Of a stretch of 45,715 nucleotides of DNA, positions 10,001 through 17,543 are shown piece after piece. The notes beneath the pieces are model-generated. The model had not been told where the DNA came from. It did no database searches and worked only from the letters and a program-made list of their open reading frames with translations. This stretch comes from CAYUJH01 sp964394585. GTDB taxonomy: Bacteria; Bacteroidota; Bacteroidia; Cytophagales; Flammeovirgaceae. The DNA lies in contig CAYMYI010000022.1 in assembly GCA_964394585.1 (NCBI GenBank), positions 1-45,715 of the forward strand. The letters run 5' to 3'. The number at the start of each line of letters is the position of its first letter. Position 1 is the first letter of the stretch. A program made the position numbers and the translations under genes.

Positions 10001-10927
10001 TAAAGTATTATAAATGATAGCATAATCATTTATGTTGATATCTTCTCTATGAAGGATTACCGATTTGGGAGAGGCGTCTAAGATGGTTTCAACATCTTCT
10101 TCTGAAATTACAGAATCGCGCTCAAGAAGTATTTCATTACGATCAATCGATACTACTTCACCGGTATCTTCATCTACAAAATCTTCAGTCCATGTCTTCA
10201 AAACCCGCGCTGCAAGTTTTCTGCCTACAACCTTTTTAAGGTTCTTTTCATTAGCTTCTACTTCTTCAGAAAGCTCAAATAAATCGAGGATATCTTTATC
10301 GGTTCCATATCCAATAGCCCTCAATAAAGTAGTAACCGGGAATTTCTTTTTCCGATCAATGTATGCATACATCACATTATTTACGTCGGTTGCAAACTCA
10401 ATCCAAGAACCTTTAAACGGAATTACCCTTGCAGAGTAAAGTTTAGTACCATTCGTGTGCTTGCTTTGGGCAAAGAAGACGCCGGGAGAGCGGTGTAATT
10501 GAGACACAATTACGCGCTCAGCACCATTAATAACGAACGATCCTCTGTTGGTCATGTAAGGGATGTTTCCTAAGAAAACCTCCTGCTCTATAGTTTCAAA
10601 ATCTTCATTATCTTCATCGTTACACGAAAGTCTCAATTTTGCCTTCAATGGCACTGAGAACGTTAACCCCCGATCGATACATTCATCTACATTGTACTTG
10701 GGAGGGTCAACTGTGTAATCGATAAATTCTAAAACAAAATTTTCTCGCGAATCGGAAATAGGAAAGTTTTCACAAAATACTTTGTACAATCCTTCTTGGA
10801 TTCTTTTTTCTGGTGGAGTTTCCAGCTGAAAAAACTCTTGAAATGAATTGAATTGTACATCTAAGAAGTTCGGATAATCCAATACCTTCTTGATGGATGA
10901 GAAATTTTTTCTCCCGCTATTCTGCAT
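7064..10927 (-). CDS. rpoB: RNA polymerase beta subunit
   Basis: RpoB is the large catalytic subunit that, with beta', forms the active centre of RNA polymerase. The protein is full length (1287 residues from the ATG at 10927). An in-frame TTG lies two codons upstream, but ATG is the more likely start. The rifampicin-binding region reads FFGTNQLSQFMDQTNPLAEI and THKRRVSALGPGGLSRERAG with the usual sensitive-type residues. Later come GRNLLVAFMPWQGYNFEDAI, KMAGRHGNKGVV and the C-terminal ending ESFNVLVHELRGLALEI. The gene stands alone: siaB diverges upstream, the glycosyltransferase converges downstream, and neither rplL nor rpoC is adjacent. Confidence 0.98.
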   Translation of the reverse strand: MQNSGRKNFSSIKKVLDYPNFLDVQFNSFQEFFQLETPPEKRIQEGLYKVFCENFPISDSRENFVLEFIDYTVDPPKYNVDECIDRGLTFSVPLKAKLRLSCNDEDNEDFETIEQEVFLGNIPYMTNRGSFVINGAERVIVSQLHRSPGVFFAQSKHTNGTKLYSARVIPFKGSWIEFATDVNNVMYAYIDRKKKFPVTTLLRAIGYGTDKDILDLFELSEEVEANEKNLKKVVGRKLAARVLKTWTEDFVDEDTGEVVSIDRNEILLERDSVISEEDVETILDASPKSVILHREDININDYAIIYNTLQKDNSNSEKEAVEQIYRQLRNTEAPDEQTARDIIQNLFFSDKRYDLGEVGRYRINKKLQLDVDIETKVLTTNDIISIVKFLIKLINSNTVVDDIDHLSNRRVRTVGEQLYSQFGVGLARMARTIKERMNVRDNEDFKPVDLINARTLSSVINSFFGTNQLSQFMDQTNPLAEITHKRRVSALGPGGLSRERAGFEVRDVHYTHYGRLCTIETPEGPNIGLISSLCVYAKVNSMGFIETPYRKVQEGIVDMSKDVVYLSAEEEDTHYIAQANAPIENDGQFVNDKVKSRYEGDFPLVEPGQITYMDVAPNQIVSVAASLIPFLEHDDANRALMGSNMQRQAVPLLRPDAPIVGTGLEERVAKDSRNIILAQADGEVVYVDATKICIRYELSDDQTLVSFDNDVVEHHLTKFRRTNQDTCVNLRPLVKRGDKVTKGQPLCDGYATEKGELALGRNLLVAFMPWQGYNFEDAIVISEKVVRDDIFTSIHIEEFELEVRDTKRGEEELTSEIPNVSEEAVKNLDENGIIRIGAEVREGDILIGKITPKGESDPTPEEKLLRAIFGDKAGDVKDASLRASPSLRGVVIDTKLFKRPKKDKEVRSRNKEKLEQLKANYSKDLQKLQNIMFEKLATLLESKTTLGIKHKFGTEVMSKGMKFTQDNIKEYLFPENNVFKDESSYEVPEEVNLLADLRLEGWTDDEHTNQLVAEMVKNYTAKRNDVTSRFKREKFALEVGDELPNGIVKLAKVYIAKKRKLRVGDKMAGRHGNKGVVAKIVREEDMPFLDDGTPMDIVLNPLGVPSRMNIGQIYETILGWAGRKLGRKYATPIFDGASEEEVIAELEEAKLPKFGRTYLNDGLSGERFDQPVTVGIIYMLKLGHLVDDKMHARSIGPYSLITQQPLGGKAQFGGQRFGEMEVWALEAFGASHVLQEILTVKSDDVVGRAKAYEAIVKGDNMPRPNIPESFNVLVHELRGLALEITLS

Positions 10928-11399
10928 GGCCAAATTTTGATGAGGTTGTACTTGAAAAATTTTTTACGTAACGCGTTAGATTCTTATATAGCCTATTCGC
11001 ATAGCTTAGGCAGTATAAGATGGCAAAGATAGTGAATGAAAAAAGCAATGCCAAAAGCTTTATATATCCATTTTTCAGTAATTTACCTCTATCTTATGTT
11101 GTTACGCTCACGTAGAGGGCGTTCTCAAATTTTTCGGAAGATTCCCATAAATTGATAAACAATAATTCAATTTTTTTAAATACCGAAGCGTTTGTATGAT
11201 GGATGATTTTCGGTTAGTTTAACATGCCTTAGCTTGATGTATCCTTTTTATTCGTAGGAATACTAAGATGCTAACAGAAAATTTTGAACAACGTTAAAAG
11301 TAAGGTAAATTTAAGCCATTGTTCTATGGAGAGGCAGAAATTACCCTACTGAGGTCATTACTGTAACACAATCAGTCAACTTTCATTTATTACATCGTT
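10928..11399. other. Divergent intergenic region between rpoB and siaB
   Basis: These 472 bases are AT-rich and contain no open frame that looks like a gene and no recognisable RNA gene. The rpoB-proximal part carries a good candidate promoter (11024-11056, minus strand). I could not identify a clear promoter for siaB in the rest. There is no sign of the rplJ/rplL genes or the L10-binding leader that usually precede rpoB. Confidence 0.6.
11024..11056 (-). promoter_or_regulatory. Candidate Bacteroidota-type promoter of rpoB
   Basis: On the minus strand a perfect TAnnTTTG element (TATCTTTG, 11031-11024) is preceded 20 nt upstream by TTTTG (11056-11052). This matches the Bacteroidota -7/-33 consensus. 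The implied start of transcription near 11017 gives a leader of roughly 90 nt before the rpoB ATG. Confidence 0.5.
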
Positions 11400-11972
11400 A
11401 TGAACGACATTCAGGAAGAGCGGTTTAGCGTTAAACAATTCAAACAAAAGCTGGTAGATCATAGAATTTCAATGGCCTTCCAAGGGATTTTGTCGCAAGA
11501 TATTTTGACGCTCGTAGGGCAATCTTTACGAAATCTTCCCAATAATCAAGTGTTGGCAAAGCGCTTGTTCGGGTTAGTAGTAGAAATGACGCAGAATATT
11601 CACCATTATTCTGCACAAAAAGTGTATTCTGAGAAGGATAATAGAGAAATTGGGATGGGTATTGTTTGCCTAGGACAAGATGACCATCATCACTTCATCA
11701 GTTCAGGCAATTACATCTTTCAGAAAGACGTGAAAGTAGTGCTAGAGCGTAGTGCACACATTAATGCTATGAACGAAGAAGAACTAAAGAAATATTACCG
11801 AGAACAGCGACGCGCACCTCAGCGTAAAGATAAGCCGGGCGCCAACTTAGGCTTTATCGAAATGCGTAGAAAATCGGGAAATCCCGTCGAGGTTGAAATC
11901 ATCGATATTAACGATGAAATGTCATTCTTTATCTTGAGTGTTAAAATAAGCAAGCAGAACAATAATATTTAA
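11400..11972 (+). CDS. siaB: SiaB-family protein kinase
   Basis: This 190-residue protein resembles SiaB, the GHKL-fold serine/threonine kinase that phosphorylates SiaC in the SiaABCD partner-switching pathway known from Pseudomonas. An N-box-like helix is visible around LFGLVVEMTQNIHHYSAQ (residues about 57-74), and a small glycine-containing segment PGANLGFIEM (about 144-153) could correspond to the ATP-lid region. The next gene, 3 nt downstream, encodes a SiaC-like substrate, which strongly supports the call. The phosphatase SiaA and diguanylate cyclase SiaD are not present here. The start is the first ATG after a long noncoding stretch. Confidence 0.82.
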   Translation: MNDIQEERFSVKQFKQKLVDHRISMAFQGILSQDILTLVGQSLRNLPNNQVLAKRLFGLVVEMTQNIHHYSAQKVYSEKDNREIGMGIVCLGQDDHHHFISSGNYIFQKDVKVVLERSAHINAMNEEELKKYYREQRRAPQRKDKPGANLGFIEMRRKSGNPVEVEIIDINDEMSFFILSVKISKQNNNI

Positions 11973-11975
11973 CCT

Positions 11976-12356
11976 ATGGAAAACTTTCACATAGAAGGCT
12001 CAACTTATATCCCACGTGTAGACTTTAACGCCGAAACAGGAGTTTTAGAAATTGAGGGCGAGTCGTACCATGAATACACTATGGAGTTCTTCAAGCCTAT
12101 TTTTGATTGGCTCGATGAATATCTGAGTGAACCTAACCAAGAAATCACGCTGAACTTTAAGATGTCTTACTTTAATACAAGTTCCTCGAGAAGGTTTCTG
12201 GAAATTCTTACTATGTTAGAGGATTATCAAAAAGAAAAAGGAGGTAATGTTACCATTAATTGGTACTACGAGTCGCACGATGTAGATATGTTAGAAAGTG
12301 GCGAGGAATACGCCGACGATGTGGACTTGCCTTTCAATCTTATCCCTATGGATTAA
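11976..12356 (+). CDS. siaC: SiaC-family regulatory phosphoprotein
   Basis: This 126-residue protein matches the SiaC family (formerly DUF1987). It begins ENFHIEGSTYIPRVDFN and has a central MSYFNTSSSRRFLEIL. Thr68 within NTSSS falls at the same number as the phosphorylated threonine of Pseudomonas SiaC. In that pathway the unphosphorylated protein activates a diguanylate cyclase and the kinase SiaB switches it off. Here the target is unknown. The gene is translationally close to siaB (3-nt gap) and is followed by a terminator. Confidence 0.88.
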   Translation: MENFHIEGSTYIPRVDFNAETGVLEIEGESYHEYTMEFFKPIFDWLDEYLSEPNQEITLNFKMSYFNTSSSRRFLEILTMLEDYQKEKGGNVTINWYYESHDVDMLESGEEYADDVDLPFNLIPMD

Positions 12357-12387
12357 AAATCTTTTTGGGTAAGTAATAATCAAATTA

Positions 12388-12421
12388 AAGAGGCTATCTC
12401 AACTTTTGGGATAGTTTTTTT
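12388..12421 (+). terminator. Rho-independent terminator after siaC
   Basis: CTATCTC (12394-12400) pairs with GGGATAG (12408-12414), one G-U wobble, 7-nt loop, followed by seven T residues. The T run reaches the stop codon of the convergent tdk gene. Confidence 0.75.
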
Positions 12422-13049
12422 ATTGTTGTTTTTCTTGCGTTTGCAATACTCGCTCTTCCATACCCTGATAAAAACAGTGGCGACACCTAGCTTCATAAGT
12501 GTCTTTTTCCCCAAGAAGAACCTTTTGATTAGAGCGAGCTAATCTGTACGAGTAATTCGCTGATCGCCCACACCGAACACAGATCGCGTGTAATTTTGTA
12601 ACAAATTCTGCCACGCTCATCAGTGAGGGAATTGGTTCAAAAGGTGTGCCTTCAAAATCCATATCCAAACCACTAATAATAACTCGTTGACCTCGGTTGG
12701 CAAGTTGTGTAGCGATTTCTACGAGTTCGTTTCCAAAGAATTGTGCTTCATCGATGGCAACTACATCACATTTTGAGGCACTTTGTAGAATCCTCCGAGC
12801 TGAATCAATAGGGTAAGAATGCAAATGGTTTTTGTTGTGGGATACAACTTTATCGTTATCGTAGCGGATGTCGAGAGTTGGTTTGAATATTTTAACGACT
12901 TGTTTGGCAATAATAGCACGGTTTGTTCGGCGGATTAGCTCTTCAGTTTTCCCTGAAAACATACAGCCACAAATAATCTCAATCCAACCTGCTTGAGGTT
13001 CAAGTTTTCCGGGTTTATGAGGTTGATTTAATGAAGGTTCTAAAAACAT
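12420..13049 (-). CDS. tdk: Thymidine kinase (type II)
   Basis: Thymidine kinase phosphorylates deoxythymidine with ATP in the salvage pathway. The 209-residue protein has the P-loop GCMFSGKTEE (28-37), the Walker B-like DEAQFF (from Asp100), the lasso region and a C-terminal zinc site formed by CVRC and CRHC. These mark the small tetrameric type II enzymes, not the type I family. It is the last gene of an apparent fabD-agmatine deiminase-tdk operon, 30 nt after its upstream neighbour, and converges on siaC. Confidence 0.96.
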   Translation of the reverse strand: MFLEPSLNQPHKPGKLEPQAGWIEIICGCMFSGKTEELIRRTNRAIIAKQVVKIFKPTLDIRYDNDKVVSHNKNHLHSYPIDSARRILQSASKCDVVAIDEAQFFGNELVEIATQLANRGQRVIISGLDMDFEGTPFEPIPSLMSVAEFVTKLHAICVRCGRSANYSYRLARSNQKVLLGEKDTYEARCRHCFYQGMEERVLQTQEKQQ

Positions 13050-13079
13050 TGTACAGGGTAATTTTTCTTTAATGATAGC

Positions 13080-14090
13080 TTAAATAGTGAAATGTGGGTA
13101 TTGCATCGTAAGACAGTGTAAAGATCCGTTCTGTGAAATAATGGTACGACAGTTAATACCTATTATTTCCTTTGTTGGGAAACATTGTGCAAGCGTTTGT
13201 AGTGCTTCGGTGTCTTCGGGGATGTTGTATAGAGGTACTAGAACGGCATGGTTGATGACTAGAAAGTTGGCATAGGTGGCAGGGAGAACTTCTGCGCCTT
13301 GCCGTACAACCGGAGAGGGTAATGCGACTAGTTGATAAGGGTGTCCTTCCGTAGTTTGAAATGTTTTGAGTTGCTCATACATGGTTTGTAGGGTAGAATA
13401 GTTAGGGTTTTGGTGATTTTCTGTATAAGCAAATACGATTTTATTTGGGCTAACAAAGCGTGCAAGAGTATCGATGTGCCCATCCGTGTCGTCGCCAAGT
13501 AAAGGGGGAATATCGAGCCATAGGATACGTTCTACTCCAAGGGTTGATTTGAGGTGTTCTTCTGCTTGAAGTTCTTGCCAATGGTTACGGTTTTCGTTTA
13601 GCAAACAATAACGCGTAGTAAGTAACGTGCCTTTGCCGTCAGATTCTAACGCTCCACCCTCTAAGACAAAGGGAACAGGCTGATATTGGACATCCGCTTG
13701 GAAAACTCCTTGGTTCCATAAAATGCTTGTGAGCTGATTATCTAAATGATGACGATATTTACTTCCCCATCCGTTGAATTGAAAGTCCAGAAGGATAGGG
13801 GTTTCATTTTCAAAAACAGTGATACCACCGTGGTCGCGTGCCCACGTATCGTCGGAAGGTGCTTCTACCAAAATAAGTCTTTCGGGAGGGCAATGCTGGA
13901 GTTGAGCCTCAACAACAGCACGGCTTTGGCAAACCACTAATAACTTCTGAAAGCGTGTAATGGCTTCTGCAATGGCAACAAATACACTTTCAGTTTCATG
14001 AAGCACATCAGCCCAATCGGTATTTTGATGTGGCCAAGTAAGTTGCACAGCACTTTGAGGTTCCCACTCTGCAGGAAATCGCCTTGCCAT
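13080..14090 (-). CDS. aguA: Agmatine deiminase family protein
   Basis: The protein belongs to the peptidyl-arginine-deiminase/agmatine deiminase fold and probably converts agmatine to N-carbamoylputrescine and ammonia, a step in polyamine synthesis. Visible family signatures are ARRFPAEWEPQSAVQLTWPH at the start, TWARDHGGITVF, FVLEGGALESDGKGTLL, DDTDGHIDTLARFV, and near the C terminus NCRTIISQNGSLHC, whose last Cys (residue 326) is the expected nucleophile. An in-frame GTG at 14102 would add four residues; I prefer the ATG at 14090 because it lies just after the fabD stop. Spacing suggests cotranscription with fabD and tdk. Confidence 0.9.
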   Translation of the reverse strand: MARRFPAEWEPQSAVQLTWPHQNTDWADVLHETESVFVAIAEAITRFQKLLVVCQSRAVVEAQLQHCPPERLILVEAPSDDTWARDHGGITVFENETPILLDFQFNGWGSKYRHHLDNQLTSILWNQGVFQADVQYQPVPFVLEGGALESDGKGTLLTTRYCLLNENRNHWQELQAEEHLKSTLGVERILWLDIPPLLGDDTDGHIDTLARFVSPNKIVFAYTENHQNPNYSTLQTMYEQLKTFQTTEGHPYQLVALPSPVVRQGAEVLPATYANFLVINHAVLVPLYNIPEDTEALQTLAQCFPTKEIIGINCRTIISQNGSLHCLTMQYPHFTI

Positions 14091-14094
14091 AGTA

Positions 14095-14967
14095 TTAGGC
14101 ACTCGTTGTTGAAGCGGTACGGTCTATTTTACGGACCAGCCCTTGTAGTACATTGCCTGGTCCGCATTCCACGAATTCCGAAGCACCATCCGCAATCATC
14201 TGTTGGATAGTTTGAGTCCACCGAACAGGAGCCGTAAGTTGCGCAATAAGGTTTTGCTTAATCTCTTCTGGGGTTTGATGCGGTTTAGCATCTACATTTT
14301 GGTATATCGGGCAAATCGGTTGGGCAAAAGTAGTAGCTTCGATGGCATCGGCGAGTTCAGTACGAGCCGGTTCCATTAAAGGTGAGTGGAATGCTCCACC
14401 TACCGGAAGCTTTAGTGCTCGTTTTGCCCCAGCTTCTTTTAACTTTTCGCAGGCTATATCGATTCCTTCAAAAGAACCTGAAATTACCAGCTGCCCGGGG
14501 CAGTTATAGTTCGCAGGGACTACAATGGCATCGATATTTTGGCAAACATCTTCTACGGTTCCATCCTCCAGACCGAGGACGGCAGCCATGGTAGAGGGTG
14601 TTGCTTCGCAAGCTTTTTGCATTGCCATGGCACGCTTATATACTAATTGAAGTCCATCTTCAAACGATAAGGCTCGGCAGGCAACCAATGCGGAAAACTC
14701 CCCTAGCGAATGCCCTGCAACCATTTCGGGGCGAAAACCCTCAATAGTTTCTGCCAAAATCACGGAATGTAAAAAAATAGCTGGTTGTGTTACGTTGGTT
14801 TGCTTCAGGTCGGCGGCACTACCTGTAAACATAATATCGGTAATGGAATAGCCTAGTATTTCATTGGCTTGTAAAAAGCGATTTTTTGCTTTTTCAGAAC
14901 TTTCAAAAAGCTCTTTTCCCATACCTTCGAACTGAGACCCTTGTCCGGGGAAAATATATGCTTTCAT
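14095..14967 (-). CDS. fabD: Malonyl-CoA:ACP transacylase
   Basis: FabD transfers malonyl groups from CoA to acyl carrier protein, supplying fatty-acid elongation in the cytoplasm. The 290 residues contain the opening IFPGQGSQFEGMGKEL, the nucleophile Ser87 in GHSLGEFSAL, and GGAFHSPLM with the catalytic His near 193. The C-terminal FVECGPGNVLQGLV is also typical. It leads an apparent operon with agmatine deiminase and tdk. Other fab genes are not adjacent. Confidence 0.97.
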   Translation of the reverse strand: MKAYIFPGQGSQFEGMGKELFESSEKAKNRFLQANEILGYSITDIMFTGSAADLKQTNVTQPAIFLHSVILAETIEGFRPEMVAGHSLGEFSALVACRALSFEDGLQLVYKRAMAMQKACEATPSTMAAVLGLEDGTVEDVCQNIDAIVVPANYNCPGQLVISGSFEGIDIACEKLKEAGAKRALKLPVGGAFHSPLMEPARTELADAIEATTFAQPICPIYQNVDAKPHQTPEEIKQNLIAQLTAPVRWTQTIQQMIADGASEFVECGPGNVLQGLVRKIDRTASTTSA

Positions 14968-14995
14968 ATAAAAAGATATTTTGTGTATTGGCAGG

Positions 14996-15003
14996 CAAAT
15001 ATA
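14996..15003 (-). promoter_or_regulatory. Possible -7 element of fabD
   Basis: On the minus strand TATATTTG matches TAnnTTTG and lies 28 nt before the fabD ATG. I found no TTG at the expected upstream spacing, so this is only a half-match. Confidence 0.28.
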
Positions 15004-15062
15004 GCAAGTATGATTTTAGTAAGTAGAATGTAGAGTTCAAACAGACTTATAGGTAAAAGCTA

Positions 15063-15094
15063 TTGCAATAAGTTGAATTATCTTATTAAATTTA
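15063..15094 (+). promoter_or_regulatory. Candidate promoter of the alkane-monooxygenase-like gene
   Basis: TTG (15063-15065) and TAAATTTA (15087-15094) are separated by 21 nt, one base off the TTG-N(17-23)-TAnnTTTG pattern. A transcript starting near 15100 would exclude the upstream TTG codon at 15073 and support the ATG at 15136. Confidence 0.35.
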
Positions 15095-15135
15095 TAAAGT
15101 GTGAAAAACTGAAAATCAAATACTTATCTGTACTT

Positions 15136-16185
15136 ATGAAAATGAAAGCCTTGAAATACCTCAGCGTACTGACTTTACCTCTTTGTGTGGGGATAGCCTT
15201 TACCCAGCACGGCTGGCTAACGTATCTGCCTATCATTTATATTTTTGGAGTAGTGCCTTTGGTTGAAATTTTTTTCAGACCAAACCATTACAACCTGAGT
15301 AAAGCTGAGGAAGCTATCGTAGCGAAAGACCGCACGTACGATATTTTACTGTATTTAACCGTTCCTTTGCAGTATGCTATGTTAGTTTTCTTTTGCATAG
15401 CAATACAAGAAGAAAACCTCCAGTTACACGAGTTAATTGGGCGAACTTTGGCGATGGGGCTTATGTGTGGGGTAATAGGGATTAATGTTGCCCATGAATT
15501 AGGACATCGGCATACACGCTTTGAACAAACGCTGGCAAAGTCGTTATTACTCACTTCATTGTATATGCACTTTTTTATTGAGCACAACCGCGGGCACCAT
15601 CGGCATGTGGCAACAGAACACGACCCGGCCTCTTCGCGCAAAAATGAGTGGCTCTATATTTTCTGGGTGCGTTCCGTTATAGGGTCGTATCTTTCCGCTT
15701 GGCGCTTAGAAGCGGAAAGGCTACAAAAACTAGGTAAGTCGGCGTTTTCGTTACAAAACGAAATGCTTCAGTTTCAACTAATACAAATAGCAGCCGTATG
15801 TGCTATAGCTTTTATTTTTAGTTGGTATGTAGCCGGGGGCTTTGTGGTAGCAGCCATCATTGGCTTTTTATTGCTAGAAACCGTGAATTACATTGAGCAC
15901 TATGGTCTGCAACGCAAAAAGAAACCTGGCAGCGAGTACTTTGAACGGGTACAACCTCACCATTCTTGGAATTCTGATCACGTAATTGGTAGGGTATTAC
16001 TTTTTGAGCTGTCTCGGCATTCAGACCATCATTACTTGGCAAGCCGAAAGTATCAAGTGCTCCGCTATCATGAAGAAAGCCCACAAATGCCCACAGGATA
16101 CCCCGGAATGATGCTGCTAGCCTTAGTTCCACCGTTATGGTTTATGGTGATGAACCAACGCCTGAACGCTCTACAAGTAGCATAA
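15136..16185 (+). CDS. Alkane 1-monooxygenase (AlkB-like)
   Basis: A membrane non-haem di-iron hydroxylase of the fatty-acid desaturase/AlkB superfamily, likely hydroxylating alkanes or another long-chain substrate. The histidine boxes are all present: HELGHRH, HNRGHHRHV and HSDHHY, plus the AlkB-type NYIEHYGL. Four to six hydrophobic segments surround them. The length from the ATG at 15136 is 349 residues. A TTG 21 codons upstream would add a lysine-rich stretch inside a candidate promoter and is less likely. A MaoC-type hydratase follows 69 nt later, hinting at a link to acyl chains. The substrate is not readable from sequence; rubredoxin and rubredoxin reductase are not adjacent. Confidence 0.87.
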   Translation: MKMKALKYLSVLTLPLCVGIAFTQHGWLTYLPIIYIFGVVPLVEIFFRPNHYNLSKAEEAIVAKDRTYDILLYLTVPLQYAMLVFFCIAIQEENLQLHELIGRTLAMGLMCGVIGINVAHELGHRHTRFEQTLAKSLLLTSLYMHFFIEHNRGHHRHVATEHDPASSRKNEWLYIFWVRSVIGSYLSAWRLEAERLQKLGKSAFSLQNEMLQFQLIQIAAVCAIAFIFSWYVAGGFVVAAIIGFLLLETVNYIEHYGLQRKKKPGSEYFERVQPHHSWNSDHVIGRVLLFELSRHSDHHYLASRKYQVLRYHEESPQMPTGYPGMMLLALVPPLWFMVMNQRLNALQVA

Positions 16186-16254
16186 TAAATACGTGTGTTT
16201 GCGCTGACTTATAAACTATACCTTAGCATATTTCTCGAATTAGATTTATTTGAT

Positions 16255-16659
16255 ATGATTCAAACCGGAGATCAATACCATCACACATTTTCGTTTTCAC
16301 AAAAAGATGTAGAACGATTCGCTGAAGTTACCGGAGATAACAATCCGCTACATTTGGATGCAGCATATGCAGAAAAGACTATCTTTAAGCAGCCTATTAT
16401 GCATGGATTTTTGGGGAGCAGTATTTTCTCAAAGGTTTTTGGCACACTCTTTCCCGGACAAGGCACGATTTACCTCAAACAAAGCATGGAGTTTTTGAGG
16501 CCTATGTTAGCTAATATAGAATACGAAGCGGTATTCACAGTTATAACCGTGAATCGTGAGAAACACACCGCTGAGGTGGAAACCGTAATCCGCGAGAAGG
16601 ATACTGAAAAAGTAACCACTAGAGGAGCCGCTACGATAATGCATCGAGAGAAACTGTAG
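16255..16659 (+). CDS. MaoC-like (R)-specific enoyl-CoA hydratase
   Basis: A single hot-dog-fold MaoC domain of 134 residues, probably hydrating enoyl-CoA to (R)-3-hydroxyacyl-CoA. The hydratase-2 motif is clear in FAEVTGDNNPLHLDAAYA, with the Asp/His pair, followed by PIMHGFLGSSIFSKVFG. A GTG at 16195 would add 20 hydrophobic residues not typical of the family; the ATG at 16255 starts MIQTGDQYHHTFSF, where the homologous fold begins. It runs in the same direction as the alkane monooxygenase-like gene and converges with 8 nt spacing on the esterase gene. Confidence 0.86.
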   Translation: MIQTGDQYHHTFSFSQKDVERFAEVTGDNNPLHLDAAYAEKTIFKQPIMHGFLGSSIFSKVFGTLFPGQGTIYLKQSMEFLRPMLANIEYEAVFTVITVNREKHTAEVETVIREKDTEKVTTRGAATIMHREKL

Positions 16660-16667
16660 TAATTCTG

Positions 16668-17504
16668 CTATAAAAATACTTTGCCGGAGTGGTGGGTATG
16701 CGATTTCCGAGGAAAAGCCCATAAGGTAAAGTTGGGGAGTACTTTAGCCCAAGTTTCGGGGTTGTGTTCTCCTTCTTGTATTTCTACATATTTAATATCG
16801 GTGCCGGTGTACCCTTTGCTTTCAAGTTCTTGGATTAAGTCTAGGGTGTCTTCAATGGCATCGATAATACCACTATTATTACGGTCGCTTGTTTCATCGC
16901 GTGTGCCCACTTCAAACCAAAACTTGAGTCCTTGCTGATACGAGCCTTCGCGCACAATCCTGTGCATAATACGATCACTATCGGTATAGCCATCGTCTAA
17001 TGCCTTGCTTCGCCACCAAAATGAAGCTGAAAAAGCCCCTACTTTCCCGAAAATATGCGGATGTTGCCAAACAATATCAAAAGCAGAGAGTGCTCCGAGG
17101 GAAAAACCTACGAAGGCGGTATCGCTTGGCTTAACACTTACTTCGAACTGAATGTGCAAGAAAGGAAGTAACTCCTGAACGATAAACTGAGTGTAGGCAT
17201 CGGCACGATCGCCCCGGTTGGCATAGTCGGCTTCTTTTGCAACCCCATATTCGTGCATGCGGTCGGCGTCGGCGTGGATTCCCACCCATATCACTTCTTC
17301 AATCATGCGTTCACGGTGTAAGTGGCGAAGAGTTTCTGCTAACCGCAGGCGAGGGGCATCTTGCCCATCGTTCATAAGCACAAGGTTATAGGTGCCTTCA
17401 TCTGTTTTTAGATAATTCTGAGGCAGGAAAATATCTATCCGCTTTTTCTTTTTTAAATATTTTGAATATAAATAATAGGTGATGTCGGCTTGTGAATCAT
17501 TCAT
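16668..17504 (-). CDS. Putative esterase (enterochelin-esterase-like alpha/beta hydrolase)
   Basis: This 278-residue protein resembles the PF00756 esterase family (Fes, esterase D, antigen 85 relatives). The nucleophile elbow is GFSLGALSAF, an acidic residue is available in EVGTRDETSD, and the His lies in EGEHNPETW. No signal peptide is visible, so it probably acts in the cytoplasm. The N-terminal region has KKKKRIDIFLPQNY followed by YNLVLMNDGQD, as in this family. It lies 39 nt downstream of the propeller/SpoIIE sensor gene and may be cotranscribed with it. The substrate is unknown. Confidence 0.83.
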   Translation of the reverse strand: MNDSQADITYYLYSKYLKKKKRIDIFLPQNYLKTDEGTYNLVLMNDGQDAPRLRLAETLRHLHRERMIEEVIWVGIHADADRMHEYGVAKEADYANRGDRADAYTQFIVQELLPFLHIQFEVSVKPSDTAFVGFSLGALSAFDIVWQHPHIFGKVGAFSASFWWRSKALDDGYTDSDRIMHRIVREGSYQQGLKFWFEVGTRDETSDRNNSGIIDAIEDTLDLIQELESKGYTGTDIKYVEIQEGEHNPETWAKVLPNFTLWAFPRKSHTHHSGKVFL

Positions 17505-17543
17505 TACATAACAACTTTGAAGCGGGAAATTAGGACAAAGGAA

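Noticed and set aside
10065..10439. Long plus-strand frames inside rpoB (also at 8175-8546)
   Set aside because: Low-complexity Ser-rich translations opposite a conserved gene; typical antisense shadows.
15073..15135. TTG-initiated N-terminal extension of the alkane monooxygenase
   Set aside because: The codon lies inside a candidate promoter and the added residues are atypical; ATG at 15136 fits better.
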